Origin: Dromaius novaehollandiae
Lineage: Eukaryota > Chordata > Aves > Casuariiformes > Dromaiidae
Assembly: GCF_036370855.1 (NCBI RefSeq)
Contig: NW_026991398.1
Location: 1,488,001 to 1,552,000, forward strand
DNA length: 64,000 nt
Direction: 5' to 3'
The stretch's first letter is position 1. Every line of letters starts with the position of its first letter. A program made the position numbers and the translations under genes. Shown one piece after another: positions 1 through 11,390 of this stretch. Below the pieces are notes generated by a model. The model saw only the letters and a program-made list of their open reading frames with translations. It had not been told where the DNA came from and made no database searches.

Positions 1-3000
1 ACAGGCTGTCTTTTGGGTGCAGAGGTTTGACCCCAGTTTGCAGGAGGACAGGGGCTGTGGCCATCAGAGGACAACATCTCTGAGCCCAAAACATGCTCTG
101 CCAAGTTGGAAGCATAAAAGGATGCAGGGGGGAGGAAGAGAGGTTCTCCCAAACAAGTAGATGCCCTGGGGTTCTTACAAGGTTCTTACATCTATATCCA
201 ACATGGCATTTCCAGCAGGCTCCTGAGAGCCCGATAGGAGCTGCAGGACACCCCAGCCTCCAGGACACAGGACCCCTTTCCTGCCAGAGCCAGATCCCAA
301 AGGGGGACCCACTCCCAGGGAATCCTGGATATTCATTGCCTCCTGCCATGAGGGGATGGAGCTGGCCCCACAGGAGCCTTGGGGCTCAGGGCAGCCCTAT
401 CCCCAGGGTCCAGGAGTCCTGGCTGCCACATTGTCTCCTGAGCCAGGCAGGACCTTCAGGCAGGGTTCTCGTGGCAGCCCCCAGCCCTGTCCAGCCACCC
501 TCACAGCCCGGGACCCACAGCCGTTTTTGAGTTAACAGCCTCTGTGTGAAACCTCAGCAAGGAGCTCCCAAAGCCCTTATCCTCAGTGGAGAGCTGCAGG
601 AGTGCTGGGAACAAGGAAGTGTGGTCTGAGCTGATGGTCTGGGTCCAGCAGCCCTCCATCTCACTTGTCGCCTTCTCATCAGTGTGCCTCTCCAGATGGG
701 GAGGAAGGGTGCCCTTCCCATCTTGTCCCCAAAACTCCTCTCCAGCATGTCCCTGTTCCTCTGCCTGTCAGCAAGCAGCTCCAGCATAGCCCCGCTGCCT
801 CCTGTCCTTCCTCCTTTTCATGGAGCGACTCCAAGGGACAGCAGTGGGGAGCACGTGAGCAGTGCCCAGCAGTGTCCAGGTCTCACAGGCAAAAGAGGGC
901 ACTGCCATGGCAGCACCGGGGAGACCTCCCTGTGATGCAGCACATCCCACTGTGACCTCAGCTCGTGTCACCTGGGAGCTCAGCAGGTCACTGCCATGGA
1001 GATGGCACAGCCAGGGAGAGAGCAGAGAGATTTCCTCTAACATCCTGGAAAGCAGTCACCTCCCTTCACTCCAGTCATTTTCCAAAAATTTCTGATAAAT
1101 CCTGGAACATCTCCAGATGGTGCCAAAGGCTGTGAAATATCTCAAATGGGGCACTGCAGAGGTCACTTCTGCGTGCCCACACTGGCAGGTCTCTGCCTTG
1201 GGCAGACCTGTATAGCAACCTGGGGCTAGAGAGTTGTTTTGGGGTTTGGCAAGACAGGAGAAAAGTCATGTGGGATGAAACAGCACAAAGCAAGGCCACA
1301 AGCAGAGATGCTTCAGTGAGCCTCAAAACTGATAACTACTGTGGGTTGCTCTTTTTGTAGAAGTAGGATGTAGGACAGTATGGGACACGATGTAGCCTTC
1401 CTCCCTGAGGCCCCAAAGCAGGCTTTGTTTTTAGAAGTCCTCAGCAAGGTTTCTTGGTCTGCGGTGCTTAAGATAGAGATGCTACACCAGAAAAGAGCAA
1501 ACATGCCCTTAGCATTCATCATCCAGGCAGTTTTATCCAGGACCCTCGTCCCTGACAGGCTCCAAAGCCAATGGGGCAGGCCAAGTAGTTAATCTGGAGA
1601 AGTTTTCTCATTTCCCATGAATTTTGCCCAGCTTTCCTTCTGACTGAGCCTGGGGAAAGCCATTTCTCATCTCTGGGGCTCAGCTGATCCATGGGCTTCT
1701 CAGCATGACCTTGAGGCAGCGCTTCTCCCCTGGGTACAGTCCCTGACCCCTGGCCCCTCCCTGGGACCCTAGCTCTCTTCTGGGCTGTACAGCCCTGTCT
1801 CCCTGGAACTCCCACAGTTTTGATCCCACGCTTCTCAGGACATGGCCACACACTGCAGGGCTGGTGACCAGGCTCTGGTGCAGAGCTTGTAAGGCAGTGC
1901 AGTGCCTTGGGACCTGCATTTGGGCTCATTCAGAAATTTTTGAGGTGACCAGCTGCCAGCGCTGCAGCTGCTGAAGCTTGAGAAGGTCCCTACAACCAGC
2001 CTTCCTGCTCTTCCTCATCTCTGCCCTGGAGTGACTCATGCAGAAGGGAGACTCCATCCCCTTTGAATACTGTCAGAGATGGGGCTTTTGAAGTCACCGC
2101 AAAAGGAAGGACTCACCTACTTGTGTGGGTTGCTCCTTCAGCCTGTGGCACCCGCTCTGTGATGCTGTGAGCCCCAGCTCTGCACCCTGAGGTCTCTGCC
2201 CTTCGTCCAGAGGCACAGCTTCAAATGACGGAAGTGTTGCTTTAGAGAGCCCACTTCAAGCTGAGACACACTGTGGAGCTGAAGGCCTGATGGAGGCTAG
2301 TCCGGGATGTGGCAGTCTCCTCCACCCCCTCCTGCTCTGGGCCCAAGCACGCAGGAAGGTCCCAGGAAGTGTTTGGTGTGGGGGGGATGGGTTTCCCTCC
2401 ACATGTCCCAAGTCCTGTGTGGGTGTCTCTGAGCACCCAGGAAAATCCCTCTTCGCTAGGGCCTCGCATCAAGCCTTTTCCAGACTTCTGTACAGAAGCA
2501 CTGCCCAGTCCGAGATCCCCAAGAGCAGCACCACCCCCGGCATGGCCTGGGACCCCCAGGAGCTGTGTGGCTCCCTCTTCTGTTTCCACGTGCCCTGATT
2601 AAATGGACAATTTCTACCATCACCTTTCCAGCACCCTAGCTGGACATCGTAACTTCCCATGTTTTCCAGTTTTCCTCCTTCCCTTACTCTTGGTTCATTC
2701 AGATACCTAGTTGCTGAGTTCCACTTCAGGACATTTAAAGCTTGATCTGTCTTTCAGCAGTCTGTCCCGTTAGCCAAGGCATTAATTGTGTTTACATCTA
2801 CTGTTTCCTATCTATCCAAAAGGTTTCTAGTCAGGCTATCCCTTGTGGAAAGTGCACCTCATTGGAGGCAGCTTGGAATGAGCATACTGGCGAGTGTAAT
2901 TTTTTATGGAACTATATCATGCTTTATTCTTTGTTTGTTTTCTACTAAAAGAAAAAGCTTCTTTGTCTATTTGCAGCTACTTTTCTAGGTAAGGTAGGTG

Positions 3001-3455
3001 GGAATTGGGGCCTATGAGCTGTAACATTCAGTTGCAGACTTCAGAGGAATAAGGTTAGCTTTTAACAAGAGTGATGGAAGTCCCAGTTGGCTGATGAGAG
3101 CAGTGGGAGGATTGGGGAGATGGGGAGGAAGATTGTCCATGCAGGGTCTGACCTCCAGGACACTGCTTTTCCTACATGTCCTGACTTCATGAGGAGACTC
3201 TCTGGATCAGTCTTAGCTGGAGAATGTTGCTGCCACTTATTCTGAAAGCTGGAAAATAGCACTCCGAAAAAAAACCTTTCAAAGCAGAAATACTTGTATA
3301 CTATTGAAGTCTCCATCTTTCAGCTACACTCCCGACACCTCTCCAATTGGCCATACAAGACTTGAAGAAAATCACAGGAAGAGAGGCGGTTCATCAGGGC
3401 TTTTTGCGTTTTAATGATCCCCATGGTGTATTTGGTGCTGAATCCATGAACCACA
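1..3455 (+). repeat. Segmental duplicate W1 (non-coding)
   Basis: From about 237 to 3455 this stretch matches 20233-23375 in the same orientation with small indels; examples are the segments at 260-330 versus 20255-20325 and 3380-3450 versus 23285-23370. A third, shorter and inverted copy of about 800-1550 lies at 40310-41150. Positions 1-236 have no counterpart that I can see. Open frames here are short, differ between copies and look like chance frames. No known gene or transposon family is recognised, so I call it only a low-copy duplicated block. Confidence 0.7.
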
Positions 3456-4764
3456 GCTACTGACAGCCTTCTTTTTGGTGCCATCCACCAGGAGGGATGA
3501 TGGCACGATGGCGCTATGAGCTGGGAGGGTGGGGAACATTATTCCTTCTTCAGGCACTTCCCAGGCCATGTGGAGGCCAGGACAGCAAGGACTTCTGGCT
3601 CTGCACCAAGAGCTCCCTGTAGTGTACCCACACTCTGAATGTTGTCTTGGATTAAAAGTTGGCATTTTTCTCTCCAAGACACTTTCAAGCCCAGTTCCAC
3701 TTCCTTCTCATCTCTCCCAATCCCTCCTCTGATCTCGCTGGCCATTCCTACACCCCTCCCCTCTTCTCCCTGCAGGACCCCGAGCTGACAGTGCTGCTCT
3801 GCAAAGCAAGCGGGCTGTGAGGCCCCAGGGCTACAAGGGGACTCTGCACTGGCCGTGCTGGTCAGGGTGGGAATCAGACCCAACCAAATGGGGATCAAAG
3901 CCTCTAGTCCCTCCATGGGGATGCAGATGTGGCAGGTCTTGGAGGGACTATGGAGCATTTCCAAGGGTGCTAGTTGTGTCCAGGGGTGCCTCTAGATCCT
4001 GGCCCTGGTATTTCACAGAGGGTGACATGAATCTCTCTCCAGGCTCCCTTCCCTGTGCCAGCTGGGTCCTCACAGCCTCTCCTGAGATTGTGGAGTCCTC
4101 CTTTGCTCCCAGATACCTGGGTTTAGCACTTCACCTTTAGGTGACTTGACGTTGGAGGATCTCTCCCTTTGTGAGGCTTCCCTCACTACCCACACCAGGC
4201 ACACGCTGTCCCAGAAGATCCCCTGTGCTCTCCTGGCAGCTCCAGCTTCCCCTCCAGAAGGACAGGTATCTGACGCTGGGCCTTAACATGTGGTACTGCC
4301 TTAGGTATGCACATCCAGAGGTGTCCCACTCCACCGGCCTCCCCCCCACTGCCACTGGACACTGATGGGGGAGTCCTAAATCCAGTCCTTGGTCTCTAAG
4401 AGATTATTACATGATTTTTGCTCCTGAACCCACGGAGAACCCCATCAGCAGCAGCCGCTTTGGTCATAATTTCCTTGGGCCTACTCTTGACACCAGCTTT
4501 GGAAGAAGAGCCAGCCTTCAAGCACTGCACTGAGGAGAAGTTACTTTATTACAGAGATACTGTGAGGGAGTCAGCTCCGATCCAGTGTTGGGTACAATTT
4601 TATATGGGCACCAGCTGAGACAGAGCAGTCTCAGTAAAGGTGAAATGAACCCAAGCATTTGTGCAGCAACATGAGTACAAATACTACTAATAATAGTAAC
4701 AATAGCCATAATAAAAATAAAGTGAATAAACAATATTCAGTCCTGGTATGGGATACTGTGGGAG
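3420..4764 (-). repeat. Unit A, 3' flank of OR1
   Basis: This is the downstream side of OR1. It is colinear with the 3' flank of OR3 (34970-36257), and its 3740-4110 part is inverted relative to 31560-31990 beyond OR2. It holds no gene. An AATAAA on minus lies at 4545-4550, and a TAA/ATA-rich tract occurs at 4680-4735. Confidence 0.7.
4545..4550 (-). promoter_or_regulatory. Candidate poly(A) signal of OR1
   Basis: The hexamer AATAAA reads on minus about 215 bp after the OR1 stop. The same hexamer in the same context occurs behind OR3 at 36028-36033, so it is retained in both direct copies. Use as a polyadenylation signal is inferred. Confidence 0.45.
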
Positions 4765-5724
4765 TCATTTGTGGAGAGGAATGGCAATGTTACCACTGCT
4801 GAAAAATGGCCATGAAATCACTTTCCTCAGGGCATCCTGGAGCTCCTTGTTCCTCATGCTGTAGATGAGGGGGTTCACTGCTGGAGGCACCACCGAGTAC
4901 AGAACAGACACCACCAGATCCAGAGCTGGGGAGGAGAGAGAGGGGGGCTTCAGGTAGGCAAACATGACAGTGCTGAGAAACAAGGAGACCACGGCCAGGT
5001 GTGGGAGGCACATGGAAAAGGCTTTGTGCCGGCCCTGCTCAGAGGGGATCCTCAGCACGACTGTGAAGATCTGCACATAGGACACCACAATGAAAACAAA
5101 ACACACAAAGACTAAAAAAACACTAACCACAAGAAGCCCCACTTCTCTGAGGTAGGCGTCTGAGCAGGAGAGCTTGAGGATCTGGGGAATCTCACAGAAG
5201 AACTGGTCCACTGTGTTGTCTTGGCAGAGTGGTATTGAAAATGTGTTAGCAGTGTGCAGGAGAGCATTGAGAAACCCACTGGCCCAGGCAGCTGCTGCCA
5301 TTTTGACACAAGCTCTGCTGCCCATGATGGTCCCGTAGTGCAGGGGTCTGCAGATGGCCATATAGCGGTCATAGGCCATGACTGTGAGGAGAGAATACTC
5401 TCCTCCAAACAAGAAGACAACCAGGAAGACCTGGGCAGCACATCCTGAGTAGGAAATGGCCGTCGTGTCCCACAGGGAATTGGCCATGGATTTGGGGACA
5501 GTGGTGGAGATGGAGCCAAGGTCGAGGAGGGAGAGGTTGAGGAGGAAGAAGTACATGGGGGTGTGGAGGTGGTGGTCGCAGGCTATGGCTGTGATGATGA
5601 GGCCGTTGCCCAGGAGGGCAGCCAAGTAGATGCCCAGGAAGAGCGAGAAGTGCAAGAGCTGCAGCTCCCGCGTGTCCGCAAATGCCAGGAGGAGGAACTC
5701 ATTGAGGGAGCTGCTGTTGGACAT
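4765..5724 (-). CDS. Odorant receptor, OR14-like (OR1)
   Basis: A seven-transmembrane G-protein-coupled receptor of 319 residues, expected in the cilia membrane of olfactory neurons, where it would couple odorant binding to Golf and cAMP signalling. Visible family marks are an N-glycosylation site at Asn3, GN in TM1 (39-40), the loop motif LHTPMYFFL (53-61), the conserved Cys95, MAYDRYMAICRPLHY (116-130), Cys177 and Cys187 in the second extracellular loop, KAFSMCLPHL (234-243) in TM6 and PAVNPLIYSMRN (281-292) in TM7. The start is set at MSNSSS, as in its paralogues; the open frame runs 25 codons further upstream but that part looks like intron or leader. The sequence resembles avian OR14-type (gamma-c) receptors. 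No break is seen. It forms a direct-repeat pair with OR3, sharing its longer C-terminal tail ending in LHK. Exact orthology cannot be assigned. Confidence 0.93.
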   Translation of the reverse strand: MSNSSSLNEFLLLAFADTRELQLLHFSLFLGIYLAALLGNGLIITAIACDHHLHTPMYFFLLNLSLLDLGSISTTVPKSMANSLWDTTAISYSGCAAQVFLVVFLFGGEYSLLTVMAYDRYMAICRPLHYGTIMGSRACVKMAAAAWASGFLNALLHTANTFSIPLCQDNTVDQFFCEIPQILKLSCSDAYLREVGLLVVSVFLVFVCFVFIVVSYVQIFTVVLRIPSEQGRHKAFSMCLPHLAVVSLFLSTVMFAYLKPPSLSSPALDLVVSVLYSVVPPAVNPLIYSMRNKELQDALRKVISWPFFSSGNIAIPLHK

Positions 5725-8700
5725 TTTGCTATCACCAGGCGTGGGGGACTCTCCAAAGAAGAAAAGATATTGAGAAGTTCGGAGAGAATTTTCAAACAAA
5801 AAAAAGAAAAAAAATTGCAGTTCTCATACAACCCGCCACATTGCCTCTCTCTTTACTGAGAGGATCTCTGTGCAGCTCCCTTGCTTGGGCTCCACTTTGC
5901 ACTGGCTGAGTGTGCTGCTGTGAGGAGCAGGGACCTCTGCCTATGGGCTCCACAGGAGTCCCTCCTGCTGTACATCAGTGGGAACAGAAGACAATTTCTG
6001 TCAGGTGAAATCCACTCTGTATGTAGAAGGGCTTTTCAGTGTCTGCACTCCCAATTGTAAAGAATGAGGTTTGAGGGGAAAAAAAAAAGTTTTAGGGATT
6101 TTTAAAGATTGTTTATTCTCTTCTGCATATCCTTATCACCCCTGGGAAGTGTTCCTTGAAGGTAGGAATCCTCAGCATTTCTACTGAGTCCTGAGAAAAA
6201 CGGATTCACTGTTCCTTGTTGCAGAGTGAGGACAACTAGTCTGTCTATTAGTCCTGTTCCCAGCTGTCCCGTGCTCGCATCTCTTTGAGCTGGAGCATGA
6301 GCCACACTCATATGTAGCCCTAGAAAGAAACCAGCCCCTGCTGAGAGCAGACAAATCCAGTTTCAAAATGCAGATCTCCAACCTTCTCTGCTTTTCTCAG
6401 AGCACCAGAGGGAGGTCTCCACACTCCTTTTCTAGCCAAGGACACACAGGGCTCTTTTCAGATGCCCATATACAGCCTCCCACCATCATTTCCATATTCT
6501 CAGCATCTCTGCACCTTCTTCTTCTCTCTCTCAGATATCACAGAGATGCTATGAGATAGCTGTGCCTTTCTAGAGGGCAGCTCGCAGCCCAGCAGGACCC
6601 AACAGGGAAACGGTCAAAGGACCATTAGGACTGAAGATGGGCTCTCCTTAAGGGAGGATCAGCTCATTTCCCAAACCCAGAGCTCCACAGGTCAGAAGGG
6701 GGCTGGGGAAACCTCATTTCCATGCAGATCCCTCTGTTGCACAACTTGCAGCACTCATGTCTGAACCCCACCCCTGAGACCTGAGAGCAAGAACAGGAGC
6801 AGTGTGGACAGGAGGAGAAAGAAGGAGCAACCCCATGATCCTGCTGCTGAAGGAGGCAAGGAAAAAGAGAGACAGACAGGAACTCAGGAAAGCCTTACCC
6901 AGCTGGGCATGCCACCTTGCAGGTGGCAGCATTGCAGGGCAGTCACTCTCAGCTGCTTTGTCAGGCAGCATGAAATGGGTCCGTGGAAAGAGAGAGGTTC
7001 CTCTCCTCTGCAGGAGGTCTGGCTGCAAAGGAGATGGCTCATGCCCTCGACTCCATATCTTTCAGGGCAGAGGCTAGGCTGGGTGGGAGAGGAGACATGG
7101 GGGGGTTGCTCTGAGGAAGATGCCAGCATCAAAAGTACTGACCATGGCTTGCCTAAATCCATTCACAAATGATGTTTCTGTTAGCAGTTGCCTCTCATTC
7201 CCTGACCATCTCTGCTGCCTGGAGCTGTCCCTGCTGGCAGCTCTTTCTTTGTCCCAACAGCTTTTCCTGGTCAGTGCTCCCAGACCCCTTCCCACCCTCT
7301 GTGTGCTCAGTTTCTACCCTACGGAAACCTCCTGGGACAGGGCACTTGCCAGGGGCATCTCTGTGCAGGCAGGTCCTAAGGAGCAGGTCAGATAAACTCC
7401 CATGAGGCCACACAGGTGATGCTAATGCTGTCTGTAGACTACAGTGAGGATAAAGCAGCTCGATGAGACCCTTGCAGGCAGCAGAATCACTGCTCTGAAC
7501 TTGTCTGATTTATAGCCCTGCACAGACCTGAGGGCACACCCAGGCTTCACCCCCATGCAGCTGCCCCTGGCAGGAGGGAGCAGTATGCCCTGTTCCTCTG
7601 ACTGTGTGGCAGGGAATCCCTGCTCTAAAGGATCTCCTCCTTTTATGCACTAGAAGAACAGGGAGAGCAATTCTTAAAAAGCCTATCAGTCATGGGATGG
7701 GCTGGGTTCAGAAGACCCCTCCAGGAACCTCAATAATATTGCTGTACAGCCAGAGACTTACCATGTCAAAGGCTGTGATGATTTCCCCCACAAGCAGCTC
7801 TCCTCTGTCCTCCCACTCCACACTGCCTTCCACTTCTCCCTGCCTTCTCTCAGCTCATGTCAGCAGCAGCAGGCAGTGCCCACAGCCCTGCTGCTCTTTG
7901 CAGAGGAGCTGCTCCTGCACACAGCTGTGTCTGGGCAGTGCTGGCAGGTTGCCATGAGCTCCCTCCATCCCAGGAGCCTGGCCCCACTCAGGAGCAGGGA
8001 CCCAGCTGAAGGCCTGAATTTCCCTGTCCCTTGTGCTCCCTCCTCCTGGGAAATGTTCACTGCAATAATCACTTATTGTCCTTTGCTAAAGAGTGCAGAG
8101 AAACTGATTCCAACATTGCAACTTCTTTCATCAGAGGCTGTCTATCTATGATCAGTGGAAATGTCCCACTCTGGAAGCCCCTATTCCTATCCCTTCACTA
8201 GGCAGGACACCTAGACAGGGACAAGAAGGGAGGTCATTAACACATGGTTCGTGTATTGATTCAGATGAGTCAATCTGGACATCACACGCTGGTTTAGAAG
8301 CCCCTGGGCTAGAGTGGGATTCAGATCCCTCCTGTGAACTCCACAAACACACAGGAGGTGGGATTGCCCTTGCCAAAACTGAAGTGAGCACACACAGAGG
8401 TCTGCATGGGAGCTCCTTGTCTAAGCTCCCGTTATAATCACTGGAGAGGGAGAATGAGTCAGTTGCCCACACACAAACACCTGGTAGCAGTTGAAGAGAC
8501 AGACGTGGTCCCAGGCATATGCCAGCGTCTGCTTGCTCTGTCTGAGTGACTATGAGACCTACATCCTTCTGGAGTGTCAGGTGGGGGCCAGGTGGGGAGT
8601 TTCCTTGGCCTTCTGTAATGACACTGGATGCCTACTGCTACTACTAGAGCTCCACTCACTATGAAGCAGAGACACAGGCAGACCTCTACAGCCTAAAAAG

Positions 8701-9080
8701 CCAACAGAATTCAGTGCAGACATGTCCGTAGGCAGGGCCATGTTCCATGCCTGGGATGTCTAACACAACCACATGTCTCTAGCACATACAGCATAGCACC
8801 TGCAGGAAAACTATGCCTCTTTGGAGTGGTGCTGGGCAAGTGCCCCAGGGCATCTTGGGTTCCCTACCTGTGCCCAAGCAACTGAATCCCACCACTGCCT
8901 TTAGGCCAAGTCCATCCCAGCTACATTCAAGTGTGCTGCATAAATGGGAGGCACATCACACCAAGGTCTCCCCTCCACTCGCTGCACTCTCCAACCCTTC
9001 TAGCTCTCCACCTTTGGAACCTCCTCTCTCTCCCCCAGATGACAGGAACCGGGACTATGCTAATGATGACCTCAGGGTGG
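5725..9080 (-). repeat. Unit A, upstream region of OR1
   Basis: The 5' side of OR1. The part 5725-6230 matches 37218-37770 and 7430-8680 matches 38080-39480, both direct; 8130-8480 is inverted relative to 26690-27010 in unit B. Unit C lacks about 0.9 kb present here between 6230 and 7400. The best-kept part among all four units (about 7860-8060) encodes no protein that I recognise and may be promoter or leader-exon sequence. No gene is seen. Confidence 0.6.
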
Positions 9081-9103
9081 CTGGATCTCAGGCTGCCCAG
9101 GCC

Positions 9104-9349
9104 CAGGGACTTTCTATCAGTGGCACCTTGTGCTGCCTGGAGATCAGTTCACCTCTGTCACAGGCCCCAAGGTGCTGCAGAGTCACCTCAGGCAGCGAAC
9201 CCCTCTCCTGCCATTCCTGCACAGCCCAGCTCTGTTTCTCCCTGGCCTTGGGCCCTGCAGGGTTTGCTCTCTTAGTGGGAACCTCCTTTCACCACTACAT
9301 TGCCACCTGCTATCTATGGCAGCATGTCTCTGCTCTGAGCCACAGCTGA
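9104..9349 (+). pseudogene. Relic odorant receptor, unit A
   Basis: A plus-strand stretch translates to an OR core from the end of TM2 to about TM4: a GTLCCLEI segment matches the usual NLSFLEI, CTAQLCFSLALG matches the CAAQLFFFLALG start of TM3, and SFHHYIATC occupies the place of MAYDRYVAIC. The spacing fits functional class II receptors. The first and last parts of the receptor are absent and the DRY-like motif is ruined, so it is a pseudogene. It is divergent (head-to-head) to OR1. Related relics occur at 25.9, 41.9 and 58.6 kb. The sequence is closer to OR5/OR6-type than to OR14, but the family is uncertain. Confidence 0.6.
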
Positions 9350-9384
9350 GGCTCTGTAGCCCAAAGAGATGCAAATGCATGCAG

Positions 9385-10075
9385 CCTGGGGCACAGCCAG
9401 GAGCACAAGCTGTCAGAGGTCTGCAACATCTGGAGGGCTCTCCTTGGAGGGTACAAGCTCTTCAGGAGAGACTTTCAGGGACAATGAGAAGGGGGGATGC
9501 CCTTTGTGTGAAGGGGTAGCTCAGATGTGTGGAGCTCTTCCATGGAAGAAGCAAGGCTTTGGGTGAGTGCTTGGATTCAGTCTCCTTTAAGCAACGTGAA
9601 CAACTCTGTGGATCACAGGCCCTGGTTCTTAGGGTGGTGGTGGTGATTTTCATGTCCCAGACATGAACTGGAAGAGCAAACAGCAGAGTGCAAGCAGGCC
9701 AGGCGGTTTTTGGAGGGCATCAGGGACAACTTCTTAGCACAGCTGCACAACAGGCAATATTTGTGCTGCCTTTCTTGTATCTGGAAATTTCAAACAGAGA
9801 TGAACTAACCAGGGATGGGACTGGCAGTGTCTGCCTTGCCTATGGTGACCATGAACAAGTAGAGTCCCAGATCCTGAGCGGAGCGAGGAAGGATAGTAGC
9901 ATAGTGCAGACCCTGGACTTCAGAGGAGCAGACTTGGGCCTGTTCAGGGGCCTTCAGTTCTGAAGGGCCCAGGAGCTCAGCAAGGCCATTAGGTCTTTAA
10001 GGAGAGCATCTGCCACGCACAGGGATGGTCCATCCCAGTACTCAGTAAAACTAATTCCTGAAGATTCCTGAAGAA
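9385..10075 (+). mobile_element. CR1 LINE fragment, unit A
   Basis: The plus frames follow CR1 ORF2. An endonuclease start occurs around 9390-9540 (the part equivalent to GGGVALYVKE). The endonuclease end follows at 9660-9745 (RRFLEGIRDNFLAQ-like). Then comes the linker leading to RT at 9880-9990 (VQTLDFRGADLGLF). The frame shifts several times and the 3' half is gone. It abuts the relic OR at the same point as in the other three units, so it descends from one old insertion. Confidence 0.75.
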
Positions 10076-10439
10076 TCCTTCCTGAAGATTTCCACTATTT
10101 CACCATAGGAGAACATCGACATTAAAATTAGCCAATCATTTGATCTGATGAAAGTGGGCTCATATTTTTGAAATCTTGAAAACAGTTCTTCACCCTTCCA
10201 GGCAGAGCTCAGCTGTCCAACCACAAGCACCCAGTGGCACTTGGAGAGGCCCTGGTGTCTCTGAGGCACCTGCCTGGGCCTGGCCGCTCTCACAGGGGAC
10301 CTGTGGGAGACCAGAGCCCCTGGGAGCTGCAGAGGGAGTCTGGGCAGAGGGGACCAGGGCACCTGCAATGTCACCACATGTCCATGACCCGGGGACTGCA
10401 TCCCACCCCAGCTCTGAAACATCACTTTCCCAGGGCAAT

Positions 10440-11390
10440 AAGAACACAAAGAAGTTTCAAAAGCTGAAAGGTTTAATGAAACATTATTTTTTTTTGCTTT
10501 AAATAATTTTTTAAATTTCTTTCTTCTTTCGTTTCTATTGACTGTTTCTAAGGATTTCTTTTATAATAAGGCCTACACTATTAAAAATGATATCTTTGTG
10601 TCTCACACAAGTCCAGTACCCCTCAAACCACTCCCTGCCCAGGATCATCCTTGCAGCTCCTCACTCTTTGCACACAGCGAGTTGCACCATGAGATGTCAC
10701 ACGCTCACAACTGATAGAGGAAAGCAGGCTGATCAGCTTCAGTGAAAATGCTCTATTTATCCATGCCCTAATTTGCACCAATCTCAATGTACCTGTGTTA
10801 CAGTGATGTCTTAAAGGAGTCCCTACACATCTAGCCACTCTCCCTTTTCATTCCCTGCATGGTCATGAAGTGTAACTCCATTTGAGGCGACAACAGGGAT
10901 GGGAATTAGTTCACTCGATGCCAGACCCCTTCAGGGCAGATGTCTCTGGCTAATCCAGTTGTCTGGACTGCCCTTTCTAGTTGATGGAAATAGACCTCCC
11001 ACTGAGAGGTCTGGAGATGCTTCTCCTGCTGACCAGCTAATGCTCCAGGAAGGTTCTCATGGTTCCTGGGTCACATTTTCCCAGCACCACATGGGAACAC
11101 AGCTACACAGGGCATCTCAGGCAGCAATGGCCTCTGTATGTATGTATAAAAGCCTCAATGTAAAGTTCCCATCACTGAGTGAAATCTATGCCATAAACAG
11201 CTCTGTGCAAGAGCTGAAACAAATCTTTGTTTTCAAACATCCCTTATCAATTCTCATGGAAAATTTCTTTCCTTCTGATTGGCAGCACCATATGCATACA
11301 CTACAATAACTACTCTGCATGAGTGTATATATTTATATAAATGTACGGTTTATTCAATGCAATAAATTTCCTACCAACACTCTAAATGGA
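10440..11390 (+). repeat. AT-rich duplicated block z, copy 1
   Basis: It matches 39490-40310 in unit C, direct; compare the T-rich stretch at 10490-10570 and the following 10580-10720 with 39520-39730. It is AT-rich for this window and has no supportable gene. The interval 10076-10439 before it has nothing I can identify. Confidence 0.6.
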
